Below, in pieces: positions 1 to 6,540 of a stretch of 13,357 nt of DNA. Each line of letters begins with the position of its first letter. Within the stretch, counting starts at the first letter, position 1. The stretch is from Oscillospiraceae bacterium (GTDB lineage Bacteria > Bacillota > Clostridia > Oscillospirales > Acutalibacteraceae). The stretch lies in assembly GCA_031254555.1 (NCBI GenBank), contig JAIRUF010000114.1, forward strand, positions 1 through 13,357. The letters are read 5' to 3'. A model generated the notes under the pieces. That model was not told the DNA's origin and did not search any database. It was given only the letters and a program-made list of their open reading frames with translations. The translations under genes and the position numbers were made by a program.

Positions 1-662
1 ATAGCATAACGTCAAAAGGCAAGCCGATAAAGGCAAAAACAATAGGGCAGGAAAAATATATAGAGGCGATAAAAAACAATACGGTTGTGTTTGGCGTAGG
101 TCCCGCAGGGACAGGAAAAACATATCTTGCCGTTGCCATGGCCGTCAGGGCTTTTAAGGCAAAGGAAATAGGCAGAATAATTTTAACGAGGCCGGCGGTG
201 GAGGCAGGGGAAAGTTTAGGATTCCTCCCTGGTGATCTGCAGCAAAAGGTAGATCCTTATCTGCGTCCGTTATATGACGCCTTGTTTGACATGATGGGAT
301 CAGAAACCTTTCAAAGGCAGCTGGAAAGGGGCACTATTGAAGTGGCGCCGCTCGCTTATATGAGGGGGCGCACTTTGGATGAAAGCTTCATAATTTTAGA
401 TGAGGCGCAAAATACAACGCCTGAGCAGATGAAGATGTTTATGACCCGTCTGGGCTTTAATTCAAAGATAGTGGTAACGGGTGACATAACTCAGATAGAC
501 CTGCCTTCCGGCAAGCGTTCAGGGCTTAAGGATGTCATAAAAATTTTAAAAAATGTGAAGGATATTGAAACAATTTACCTCGACGACAGGGATGTTGTTC
601 GCCATAGGCTTGTGCAGGAGATTGTAAAGGCATATGAGAAAAACGAAGAGAGGAAAAAGTAA
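1..662 (+). CDS. phoH: PhoH family ATPase, 3' part (start outside window)
   Basis: Cytoplasmic P-loop NTPase of the PhoH family, a helicase-like ATPase whose substrate is thought to be RNA; its exact job is unsettled. The reading frame is open from base 3 and the gene starts upstream, so 219 residues are visible of the roughly 320 usual for the family; about 100 N-terminal residues are missing. Visible motifs are the Walker A GPAGTGKT (bases 105-128), the Walker B region FIILDEAQN, and the family stretches [14 protein letters not shown] and [12 protein letters not shown]. The GTG at 87 is an internal valine, because the preceding in-frame residues ([17 protein letters not shown]) also match the family. 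The gene ends 30 bases before ybeY, a very common pairing that ties PhoH to YbeY and rRNA maturation by context. Identification is firm; function is inferred from family and neighbours. Confidence 0.95.
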   Translation, partial: SITSKGKPIKAKTIGQEKYIEAIKNNTVVFGVGPAGTGKTYLAVAMAVRAFKAKEIGRIILTRPAVEAGESLGFLPGDLQQKVDPYLRPLYDALFDMMGSETFQRQLERGTIEVAPLAYMRGRTLDESFIILDEAQNTTPEQMKMFMTRLGFNSKIVVTGDITQIDLPSGKRSGLKDVIKILKNVKDIETIYLDDRDVVRHRLVQEIVKAYEKNEERKK

Positions 663-692
663 CATTTTATAGAATGGAAGGAATTGATAGTA

Positions 693-1199
693 GTGACAGA
701 CAAAGTAAAAGTTATTATTATTAACGATCAAAAAGATGTTAAAATACCAAAGGGCCTTAGAATGCTGATTAGAAGATGCTGCACCGCCACGTTAATGGTA
801 GAGAACTTCAAGGGCTGTGTTGAAGTGAGCGTCAGGCTTGTTGACAATGATGAAATAAGACGGCTGAACAAGGAATACAGGAATATAGACAATGATACGG
901 ACGTGCTGTCCTTTCCTTTAGGCGCTGACGGAGTATACGACATAAACCACGAGACCGGCGACCAGATGCTTGGAGACATTGTGATATCTATGCCCAAGGC
1001 TGTTGAGCAGGCCCAAAGGTTCGGGCATGACCTTCAACGGGAGGTAGGGTATCTTACCGTGCATTCAATGCTGCATATGCTGGGGTACGATCATGAGTCT
1101 GGCGGGATAGCGCATTTATATATGCGTGAAAAAGAAGAACAGGTACTTACAAAGCTGGGACTTAAAAGAGATGGCAGTTATTATATGGAAAACCTTTAG
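693..1199 (+). CDS. ybeY: Endoribonuclease YbeY, 16S rRNA 3'-end maturation
   Basis: Metal-dependent single-strand RNase of the UPF0054 family, needed for 16S rRNA 3' processing and ribosome quality control in the cytoplasm. The zinc-binding signature is HSMLHMLGYDH with His124, His128 and His134; the usual second-position Gly is Ser here. The upstream block NKEYRNIDNDTDVLSFP is also typical. I chose GTG at 693, giving 168 residues: the Shine-Dalgarno-like GGAAGGA (676-682) lies 10 bases upstream, and the product MTDKVKVIIIND resembles family N termini. A TTG at 684 is in frame but sits only one base after that site. The gene follows phoH closely and precedes era, so this is an rRNA-maturation group. 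The membrane HD-domain hydrolase often found between phoH and ybeY is absent. Confidence 0.95.
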   Translation: MTDKVKVIIINDQKDVKIPKGLRMLIRRCCTATLMVENFKGCVEVSVRLVDNDEIRRLNKEYRNIDNDTDVLSFPLGADGVYDINHETGDQMLGDIVISMPKAVEQAQRFGHDLQREVGYLTVHSMLHMLGYDHESGGIAHLYMREKEEQVLTKLGLKRDGSYYMENL

Positions 1200-1267
1200 G
1201 CAGAGATTACCGTGTTGTGCGTCTAATTGAAGACAACTATTTTAACAATATTATTAATTTTTAAGAT

Positions 1268-1289
1268 AAGCGGCATCTTGGTGCCGTTT
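1268..1289 (+). promoter_or_regulatory. Hairpin in the leader just upstream of era
   Basis: AAGCGGCA (1268-1275) can pair with TGCCGTTT (1282-1289) around a 6-base loop, giving 8 pairs including one G-T. The structure ends 6 bases before the era Shine-Dalgarno GGGGGAG (1296-1302). The T-run is only three bases long, so a strong terminator is unlikely. It could be a weak attenuator, an RNA processing site or an mRNA-stabilising 5' structure. The pairing is seen; the role is inference. Confidence 0.4.
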
Positions 1290-1306
1290 GCTGTTGGGGG
1301 AGAATT

Positions 1307-2200
1307 ATGCAGCAGACTAAAACCGCATTCATTTCAATAGTGGGGCGACCGAATGTTGGTAAATCGTCCATACTTAATATTTTACTCGGGCAGAAGATAG
1401 CCATAGTATCAAATAAGCCGCAGACAACCAGAACAAGGATAATGGGGGTATTGACCATTGATGAAACGCAGCTTGTGTTTACGGACACGCCCGGATATCA
1501 CAGAGCTAAAAACAAGCTGGGAGAAAGAATGGTAAAAGCGGTGGGAGAAAGTATCGCAGGCGTTGATGTGTGCCTGTTTGTTGCAGAGGGTCAAGGAGAG
1601 CTTAGGGACACCGAACTTGAGCTTATAGAAAGCTTTAAAAAAAATAATATTCCAGCTGTGCTTGCAATCAATAAGATAGATAAGATAAAAAATAAAGATC
1701 AGCTTGCGCTTCGAATCGCCGAGCTCTCAAAGCACTATGACTTTTTGGCGGTTGTGCCTGTAAGCGCTGTAAAAGGCGATGGTATGGATGTCCTAAAAGA
1801 TGAACTCATAAAGATTGCGCAGCCGGGAGTTCACTACTTCCCTGATGATACACTGACAGACCAGCCGGAAAGGGTTTTAGCCGCAGAGATTATAAGGGAA
1901 AAGCTTTTAAGGCTGCTCCAAAAAGAAATTCCGCACGGAATAGCTGTGAGCATTGAAAAAATGCGCGAACGTGAAGACAGGGAAATACTGGACATTGAGG
2001 CGGTTATATACTGCGAAAAAGAAAGCCATAAAGGCATTATAATAGGCAAGGGCGGAACAATGCTTAAAAAAGTTTCAACATATGCAAGGCAGGATATGGA
2101 GGGATTTTTTGGTTGCCGCATAAATCTTCAGTGCTGGCTGAAGGTAAAAGAGGGATGGAGAAACAAAGAAGGACTTATCCATAATTTTGGGTTAGATTAA
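1307..2200 (+). CDS. era: GTPase Era, 30S subunit assembly factor
   Basis: Essential-type GTPase that binds the 3' end of 16S rRNA and couples its maturation to 30S assembly; cytoplasmic or loosely membrane associated. The length of 297 residues is normal. The N-terminal G domain shows G1 GRPNVGKS (13-20), the switch I stretch PQTTRTR (38-44), G3 DTPG (60-63) and G4 NKID (122-125). The C-terminal KH domain has the RNA-binding GxxG loop as GKGG (247-250), preceded by VIYCEKESHKGIIIG. ATG at 1307 is preceded by GGGGGAG (1296-1302). It lies 107 bases after ybeY; dgkA and cdd, often present between these genes in Bacillus, are not here. YbeY and Era act on the same 16S 3' end, which fits their adjacency. 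No key residue is missing. Confidence 0.98.
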   Translation: MQQTKTAFISIVGRPNVGKSSILNILLGQKIAIVSNKPQTTRTRIMGVLTIDETQLVFTDTPGYHRAKNKLGERMVKAVGESIAGVDVCLFVAEGQGELRDTELELIESFKKNNIPAVLAINKIDKIKNKDQLALRIAELSKHYDFLAVVPVSAVKGDGMDVLKDELIKIAQPGVHYFPDDTLTDQPERVLAAEIIREKLLRLLQKEIPHGIAVSIEKMREREDREILDIEAVIYCEKESHKGIIIGKGGTMLKKVSTYARQDMEGFFGCRINLQCWLKVKEGWRNKEGLIHNFGLD

Positions 2201-2216
2201 AAATTTACCTTTCATA

Positions 2217-2248
2217 TTTACATGCTCCTGTGGGAAAGTAATATTACT
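2217..2248 (+). promoter_or_regulatory. Possible weak promoter with a palindrome before yqzL/recO
   Basis: TTTACA (2217-2222), a 16-base spacer and TAATAT (2239-2244) resemble a weak sigma-A promoter. The -10 lies inside a perfect 12-base palindrome, AGTAATATTACT (2237-2248), which could be an operator or mere AT-rich chance. It sits 21 bases upstream of the yqzL start, after era. Only the palindrome is certain. Confidence 0.25.
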
Positions 2249-2269
2249 GCTAATTAGGGGTGTGAACGT

Positions 2270-2437
2270 ATGATAAACAATTTAAACGCGTGGGACAGTT
2301 TTGCCAAAAGCGGTAAAATTGACGATTATATAAGTTATAAAAATAGTGTTTCTCAAAGTACTGTTAAAAGTCAGGGAGAGGCTAAAAATGAACATAAAGA
2401 CAGACGGGATAATACTAAAAGAGCTGAGTATAGGTGA
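2270..2437 (+). CDS. yqzL: YqzL-like small protein between era and recO
   Basis: A 55-codon ORF starting at ATG 2270 after an AGGGGTG site (2257-2263) with 6-base spacing, ending at TGA 2435-2437. The first 25 residues contain AWDSFAKSGKIDDYISYK, matching the pattern W-x2-F-x2-(T/S)-G-x3-x-Y-(L/I)-x-(Y/F)-K that I recall for the YqzL family. YqzL is a short (about 45-residue) conserved Firmicutes protein of unknown function encoded exactly here, between era and recO. The C-terminal half is hydrophilic and charged (HKDRRDNTKRAEYR) and is less likely to be conserved. Its last 50 bases overlap recO in another frame, which suggests translational coupling. There is no signal peptide or membrane segment. 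The assignment rests on the short motif plus gene position; I cannot give a biochemical role. Confidence 0.8.
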   Translation: MINNLNAWDSFAKSGKIDDYISYKNSVSQSTVKSQGEAKNEHKDRRDNTKRAEYR

Positions 2438-3128
2438 GTGCGACCGTCTTGTGACGATACTTACAAAGGACTTCGGCATTGTCCGCGCTTTTGTAAGGGG
2501 CGCCCGCAATATAAAGAGTAGGCAGCTTAGTTCGACACAGTTACTGTGTTATTCTAATTTGACGCTTTACCGAGGCCGTGATAGTTATATTGTTGACAGC
2601 GCGGAGGCAATAGAGCTTTTTTATGATTTAAGATGCGACATACAGGATCTGTCGCTGTCGCTTTATCTTGCGGAAGTTTTATCGGAGCTTTCCCCAAAGG
2701 ATGAGGACGCCTGCGAATATTTAAGCCTTATTTTAAATGCGCTGCATCTTTTGGCAAAGAAGAAAAGACCGGCCTTAATAATAAAATCAGCGGTGGAACT
2801 TAAAGTTCTGTCGCTTTGCGGATATATGCCGGACCTTACATCGTGCATAAACTGCGGTGAAATGGAAAGCTCAGTTATAACTTTTAGTTTTGTTGAGGGA
2901 ACTTTTTTTTGCGACTCCTGTTCAGACGGCCGAGCGGGAGAGAAGATATCACCAGGTGTAGCAGCAAGCATGAGATACATATTATATTCGGAACTAAAAA
3001 AAATATTTGATTTTAACGTATCAGATTCCGCGCAGAGAGAACTGAGCGGAATCTGTGAGAAGTATTTAATCGAGCAGACGCAAAGGAATTACAAAACGCT
3101 GGATTTTTATCACAGCGTGGAAAATTAA
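2388..3128 (+). CDS. recO: DNA repair protein RecO
   Basis: RecFOR-pathway mediator that binds single-stranded DNA and SSB, and helps RecR load RecA at gaps. It has 246 residues, normal for the family. The N-terminal OB fold begins MNIKTDGIILKELSIGECDRLVTILT; the helical C-terminal part carries a zinc-finger-like cysteine set, C153-x2-C156 and C175-x2-C178, with an extra C144. I chose ATG 2388 because GGGAGAGG (2374-2381) is 6 bases upstream and the product begins like other RecO proteins; a longer in-frame reading from 2346 would add 14 residues that do not look like RecO. The start lies inside yqzL, and the stop overlaps the mutS2 start as TAATG. The three genes are therefore probably translationally coupled. 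Confidence 0.95.
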   Translation: MNIKTDGIILKELSIGECDRLVTILTKDFGIVRAFVRGARNIKSRQLSSTQLLCYSNLTLYRGRDSYIVDSAEAIELFYDLRCDIQDLSLSLYLAEVLSELSPKDEDACEYLSLILNALHLLAKKKRPALIIKSAVELKVLSLCGYMPDLTSCINCGEMESSVITFSFVEGTFFCDSCSDGRAGEKISPGVAASMRYILYSELKKIFDFNVSDSAQRELSGICEKYLIEQTQRNYKTLDFYHSVEN

Positions 3129-5521
3129 TGGAGAAAAACATGACTTATAAGCACTGCAAATCTTTAGAGCTTGATAAAGTTCTGAAGATGCTTTCGCATC
3201 ACGCCTCCTGTGAGGACGCAAAGGAAATGGCTGTAAGTGTTGAGCCTCAAAAGAATCTTGACATGGTTCAGTCTCTTGTAAACCAGACAAATGACGCGCA
3301 TATCATGCTGGCACGTTTTGGAGGCCCGTCTTTTGGCGGGCTTAAAAATGTAAACAACGCTCTGCAGCTTGCGTTTAGCGGAGCGGTTCTGTCTATGCGT
3401 GATCTGTTAAATGTTGCCTCAACCCTTAAAGCGGTAAGATCCCTTGTCTCTTACAGGGAAAAGTGCGCACAGGTGAACACCTGTCTTAACATATTGTTTG
3501 ATTCAATGTCACCAAATAAGTATTTGGAGGACAAAATATATTCGGCTATCTTATCAGAAGATGAAATTGCGGATACGGCGTCGGACCAGCTTGAAGATAT
3601 AAGGCGTAAGATGAGGGCGCAGGAGTCGAAAATCAGGGAACAGCTTGACCGTATAATAAGGTCATCCCACTATCAAAAAGCGTTGCAAGAACCTATAGTG
3701 ACAATGAGAAACGGCAGGTTTGTAGTACCGGTCAAACAGGAAAACAGAGCTGATGTTCCCGGTCTTGTGCACGATACCTCAGCAAGCGGATCAACTGTTT
3801 TTATAGAGCCTATGGCTGTGGTCGATGCAAATAATGAGATAAAGGTTTTAAAAAGCAAAGAACGCGATGAAATAGAGCGTATACTTATAGATCTATCAGC
3901 ACAGACAGGCTCATTTGCACAAGGCATAAAAAGCAGCTATGAGTGTGCCGTAGAGCTTGATTTAATATTTGCAAAGGCACATTTAGCGTACTCGATGAAG
4001 GCGTCTGTCCCTGTGCTTAACAATACAGGATCAGTAAACCTTAAATCCGCAAGGCATCCGCTCATAGACCAAAAGGCTGTAGTACCCACAGATATAAGGC
4101 TTGGGGAGGACTTTGACACCCTTGTGATAACTGGACCGAATACAGGGGGTAAAACAGTTGCCATAAAAACCATAGGCCTGCTTACTTTAATGGTGATGTG
4201 CGGTCTTATGATACCCGCGGCAGACGACAGCCATATAGCCGTTTTTGATAACATTTTTGCAGATATAGGAGACGAGCAGAGCATTGAGCAGTCACTTTCC
4301 ACATTTTCATCACACATGAAAAATGTAATATCTATAATAGAAAAATCAGACGATAAAACACTTGTATTGATTGATGAGCTGGGAGCGGGCACAGACCCGG
4401 TTGAGGGAGCTGCAATTGCAATTGCTATTTTAGAGCGCCTGCATATTGCGGGTGCAAAGGTTGCCGCAACCACCCATTATGCGGAGCTTAAAGCATATGC
4501 AATTAAGACGCCCCGGGTAGAAAACGGATCGTGTGAGTTTGATGTCTCTACACTGCGGCCGACTTACAGACTGCTTATAGGGGTTCCAGGCCGATCCAAT
4601 GCGTTTGCAATCTCAGAGAGACTGGGTATGGACACCCAGGTGGTAAACAGGGCAAGGGAACTTGTATCGACAGAGAACAGCCGTTTTGAAGATGTTGTTG
4701 AAAAGCTGGAGAGCAGCCGTACACAAATGGAAAAAGAGCATCAAAAGGCACAGGAACTAAGTATTGCAGCGCGAAAGGCTAGGCAGGAAGCGGAGCAGAT
4801 AAAGATCGATGTTGATGAACTTAGGCAGAAGGAGATTAAAGAGGCACGGGAACAGGCCGCCAGAATTGTGGAAAAGGCAAGGCGCGAATCCGAGACCTTC
4901 ATCGATGAGATAGAAAAGCTTAAAAAGGCGTCGAAAGATAACAGAGATATATCAAACCTTGCAGCGCAGGCCAAAGCTTTGGCAAAGCAGCACAACCGGG
5001 ATATGGACAACATAATAAATCCTGTGGACAACATAAAAGAAGAAAATTATGAGCTTCCCCGAAACTTAGTCCTTGGCGACACTGTTTTGATTGCGGACAT
5101 AGGCGAGAAAGCGCAGGTCATATCCCTGCCGGACAAAAAAAATATTGTTGAAGTTCAGGCAGGGCTTATAAAGACCAGGGTGCCGGTTTCCAACCTAAGG
5201 CTTATACAGTCAGCTAAAAAAAGCACACAGTCTAAAACGAGGACGATTAACTCCGACCTTGGCAGAGGGGATATGAAAATAAACACGACATGCGACATAA
5301 GAGGTATGGCTGCTGACGATGGTATATTGACGCTTGATAGGTTTATTGATACGCAGGTGAGAACCGGTCTTACAGAGTTTACAGTTATCCATGGAAAAGG
5401 AACAGGGGTGCTTAGAAAAGCTGTCGGGCAATATCTTAAAAAGCATCCAATGGTTAAAGAGCACAGGCTCGGAACGTTTGGAGAGGGAGAAGACGGTGTA
5501 ACAATAGTGACATTAAAGTAA
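3128..5521 (+). CDS. mutS2: Endonuclease MutS2 with C-terminal Smr domain
   Basis: MutS-family ATPase that lacks the mismatch-recognition domains of MutS. Members have been linked to suppression of homologous recombination and, in Bacillus, to recognising collided ribosomes and splitting them. It has 797 residues (family about 780-790). Order: helical lever and clamp region (1-300); ATPase with Walker A GPNTGGKT (336-343), Walker B LVLIDELGAGTDP (from 412) and TTHY; a long charged coiled coil (about 515-640); a KOW/SH3-like linker; and the Smr nuclease domain with DIRG (723-726) and HGKGTG (755-760). ATG 3128 overlaps the recO stop by one base. An in-frame ATG at 3140 has its own GGAG (3130-3133) at 6-base spacing and is an equally good start. 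No key motif is missing. Confidence 0.96.
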   Translation: MEKNMTYKHCKSLELDKVLKMLSHHASCEDAKEMAVSVEPQKNLDMVQSLVNQTNDAHIMLARFGGPSFGGLKNVNNALQLAFSGAVLSMRDLLNVASTLKAVRSLVSYREKCAQVNTCLNILFDSMSPNKYLEDKIYSAILSEDEIADTASDQLEDIRRKMRAQESKIREQLDRIIRSSHYQKALQEPIVTMRNGRFVVPVKQENRADVPGLVHDTSASGSTVFIEPMAVVDANNEIKVLKSKERDEIERILIDLSAQTGSFAQGIKSSYECAVELDLIFAKAHLAYSMKASVPVLNNTGSVNLKSARHPLIDQKAVVPTDIRLGEDFDTLVITGPNTGGKTVAIKTIGLLTLMVMCGLMIPAADDSHIAVFDNIFADIGDEQSIEQSLSTFSSHMKNVISIIEKSDDKTLVLIDELGAGTDPVEGAAIAIAILERLHIAGAKVAATTHYAELKAYAIKTPRVENGSCEFDVSTLRPTYRLLIGVPGRSNAFAISERLGMDTQVVNRARELVSTENSRFEDVVEKLESSRTQMEKEHQKAQELSIAARKARQEAEQIKIDVDELRQKEIKEAREQAARIVEKARRESETFIDEIEKLKKASKDNRDISNLAAQAKALAKQHNRDMDNIINPVDNIKEENYELPRNLVLGDTVLIADIGEKAQVISLPDKKNIVEVQAGLIKTRVPVSNLRLIQSAKKSTQSKTRTINSDLGRGDMKINTTCDIRGMAADDGILTLDRFIDTQVRTGLTEFTVIHGKGTGVLRKAVGQYLKKHPMVKEHRLGTFGEGEDGVTIVTLK

Positions 5522-5533
5522 AGGAAAAGATTT

Positions 5534-5947
5534 ATGATTAAAGATGAGCTGTTTAAAAAGGCGGAAGAGTTACTGGATAGATGCGACATAGTTCAGGCAG
5601 CGTCTGTAAATGAAGATGGGTTCCCAAGGATATGTGTATTGATAAAGCTAAAGTCAGAGGGGTTCCACACAGTTTACTTTTCAACGGGAACACACTCAAA
5701 AAAGACAAAACATTTCAGGCAAAACAGCAAGGCAGGACTCTCGTATTATGATCAAAATGACAGTGTAACTTTGGTCGGAAACGCTGAAATTATAGAAGAT
5801 GATGACATTAAAAAGAGCCTGTGGCAGGACTTTATGATTAAACATTTTCCGGGCGGAACAGAAGATGAGGAATACTGTGTCATAAAATTTAAAGCCAAAG
5901 AGGCGACCATCTATATAGATGATGTCTTAAAAACATATAAACTTTAA
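5534..5947 (+). CDS. Pyridoxamine 5'-phosphate oxidase-fold protein, general stress protein 26-like
   Basis: A 137-residue protein with the split-barrel flavin-binding fold of the PNPOx-like superfamily (general stress protein 26 group). Typical stretches are AASVNEDGFPRICVLIKLK (about 22-40), a strand plus VYFSTGTHSKKTKHFRQNSKAGLSYYD region (about 48-73), VTLVGNAEII, and a C-terminal VIKFKAKEATIY strand. Such proteins bind FMN, F420 or haem-like ligands, or none. The ligand and reaction cannot be read from this sequence, and it is too short and divergent for true PdxH. ATG 5534 follows AAAGGAAA (5520-5527). The gene lies 12 bases after mutS2 and so is probably co-transcribed, although no functional link is obvious. 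No terminator hairpin is visible after it. Confidence 0.8.
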   Translation: MIKDELFKKAEELLDRCDIVQAASVNEDGFPRICVLIKLKSEGFHTVYFSTGTHSKKTKHFRQNSKAGLSYYDQNDSVTLVGNAEIIEDDDIKKSLWQDFMIKHFPGGTEDEEYCVIKFKAKEATIYIDDVLKTYKL

Positions 5948-6053
5948 AATTTTTTATCAAATATATTGTATACATAAAACAGGTTCTGCTCAAGTTGTAG
6001 CCTTTTAAGCTGGATCATGTCAAAATCGCAGGCAAAAAATATGTGAGTTACCC

Positions 6054-6082
6054 TTGACACATAATAATATTTCTAGTATAAT
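6054..6082 (+). promoter_or_regulatory. Sigma-A promoter of ylxM-ffh, exact consensus
   Basis: TTGACA (6054-6059), a 17-base spacer and TATAAT (6077-6082) match the housekeeping consensus at every position. Transcription should start near 6089-6090, leaving a leader of about 44 bases before ylxM. The 106 bases between the preceding gene and this promoter show nothing else I can name. The promoter marks the start of the SRP/ribosome unit. Confidence 0.85.
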
Positions 6083-6089
6083 ACATCGT

Positions 6090-6110
6090 TGTAAAGAAAA
6101 AGCCTTTACA
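6090..6110 (+). promoter_or_regulatory. Dyad at the ylxM-ffh transcription start (operator or leader hairpin)
   Basis: TGTAAAG (6090-6096) and CTTTACA (6104-6110) form a perfect 7-base inverted repeat around 7 bases. It begins at the predicted +1 of the consensus promoter. As DNA it could be an operator blocking initiation; as RNA it would be a 5'-terminal hairpin ending 10 bases before the ylxM Shine-Dalgarno. The sequence alone does not separate these. Confidence 0.5.
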
Positions 6111-6133
6111 GTTAATTCGAGGGAGGCGAGAAT

Positions 6134-6496
6134 GTGGCAAAAAATTTGGATGTTTCTGTATTGATTGACTATTATGGAGATATGCTTACAAATAAGCAGC
6201 GTGATTTTTTGATATACTACTACAATGATGATTTATCGCTTTCTGAAATAGCTGAAAATGAAGGCATAACCAGGCAAGGAGTGCGAGACGCCATTAAAAG
6301 GGCTGAAAAGCAGTTGTTTGAAATGGAGTCGAGGCTGGGGCTTGTAAAAAAATTTACAGATTTTCGAAACGGCATGAACGCGATACTTGAATATGCCAAT
6401 AAAATAAATGAGTACAATATGAGGTACGGTCTCTCAAGGGAGATAAATGAAACCGTGGTTCAAATTAAGGCCATAGCTCAGGATCTGTGTGAATAA
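6134..6496 (+). CDS. ylxM: YlxM/p13-like helix-turn-helix protein, SRP-associated
   Basis: Small protein of the UPF0122/YlxM family, nearly always encoded directly before ffh in Gram-positive bacteria. In streptococci it associates with Ffh and the SRP RNA and modulates SRP activity. It has 120 residues. The sigma-70 region 4-like helix-turn-helix spans about residues 17-60, with LTNKQRDFLIYYYNDDLSLS followed by EIAENEGITRQGVRDAIKRAE, then a coiled C-terminal helix. The start is GTG 6134, with GGGAGG (6121-6126) 7 bases upstream; the ATG at 6132 is in another frame. It is the first gene after the consensus promoter. A transcription-factor role has been considered because of the HTH, but RNA/SRP association is better supported for the family. 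Confidence 0.93.
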   Translation: MAKNLDVSVLIDYYGDMLTNKQRDFLIYYYNDDLSLSEIAENEGITRQGVRDAIKRAEKQLFEMESRLGLVKKFTDFRNGMNAILEYANKINEYNMRYGLSREINETVVQIKAIAQDLCE

Positions 6497-6504
6497 TAAA
6501 AATA

Positions 6505-6524
6505 GTCGCCTGTTGCAAGGCGGT
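6505..6524 (+). promoter_or_regulatory. Hairpin between ylxM and ffh
   Basis: GTCGCCT (6505-6511) pairs with AGGCGGT (6518-6524) around a 6-base loop, with 5 Watson-Crick pairs and 2 G-T pairs. It ends two bases before the ffh Shine-Dalgarno AAGGA (6527-6531). There is no real T-run. It may insulate or tune ffh translation, or be a processing site. The role is inferred. Confidence 0.35.
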
Positions 6525-6540
6525 TTAAGGAATGATAACT

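Noticed and set aside
3937..4473. 178-codon open frame on the - strand inside mutS2
   Set aside because: It lies entirely opposite the conserved MutS2 ATPase domain and its product is a Ser/Ile-rich string with no recognisable domain; it is a shadow of the real gene.
4741..5034. Cys/Ser/Ala-rich, membrane-like ORF on the - strand
   Set aside because: Its hydrophobic look comes from reading the charged coiled-coil codons of MutS2 backwards.
6132..6134. ATG two bases before the ylxM GTG as its start
   Set aside because: It is in a different frame from the YlxM coding sequence.
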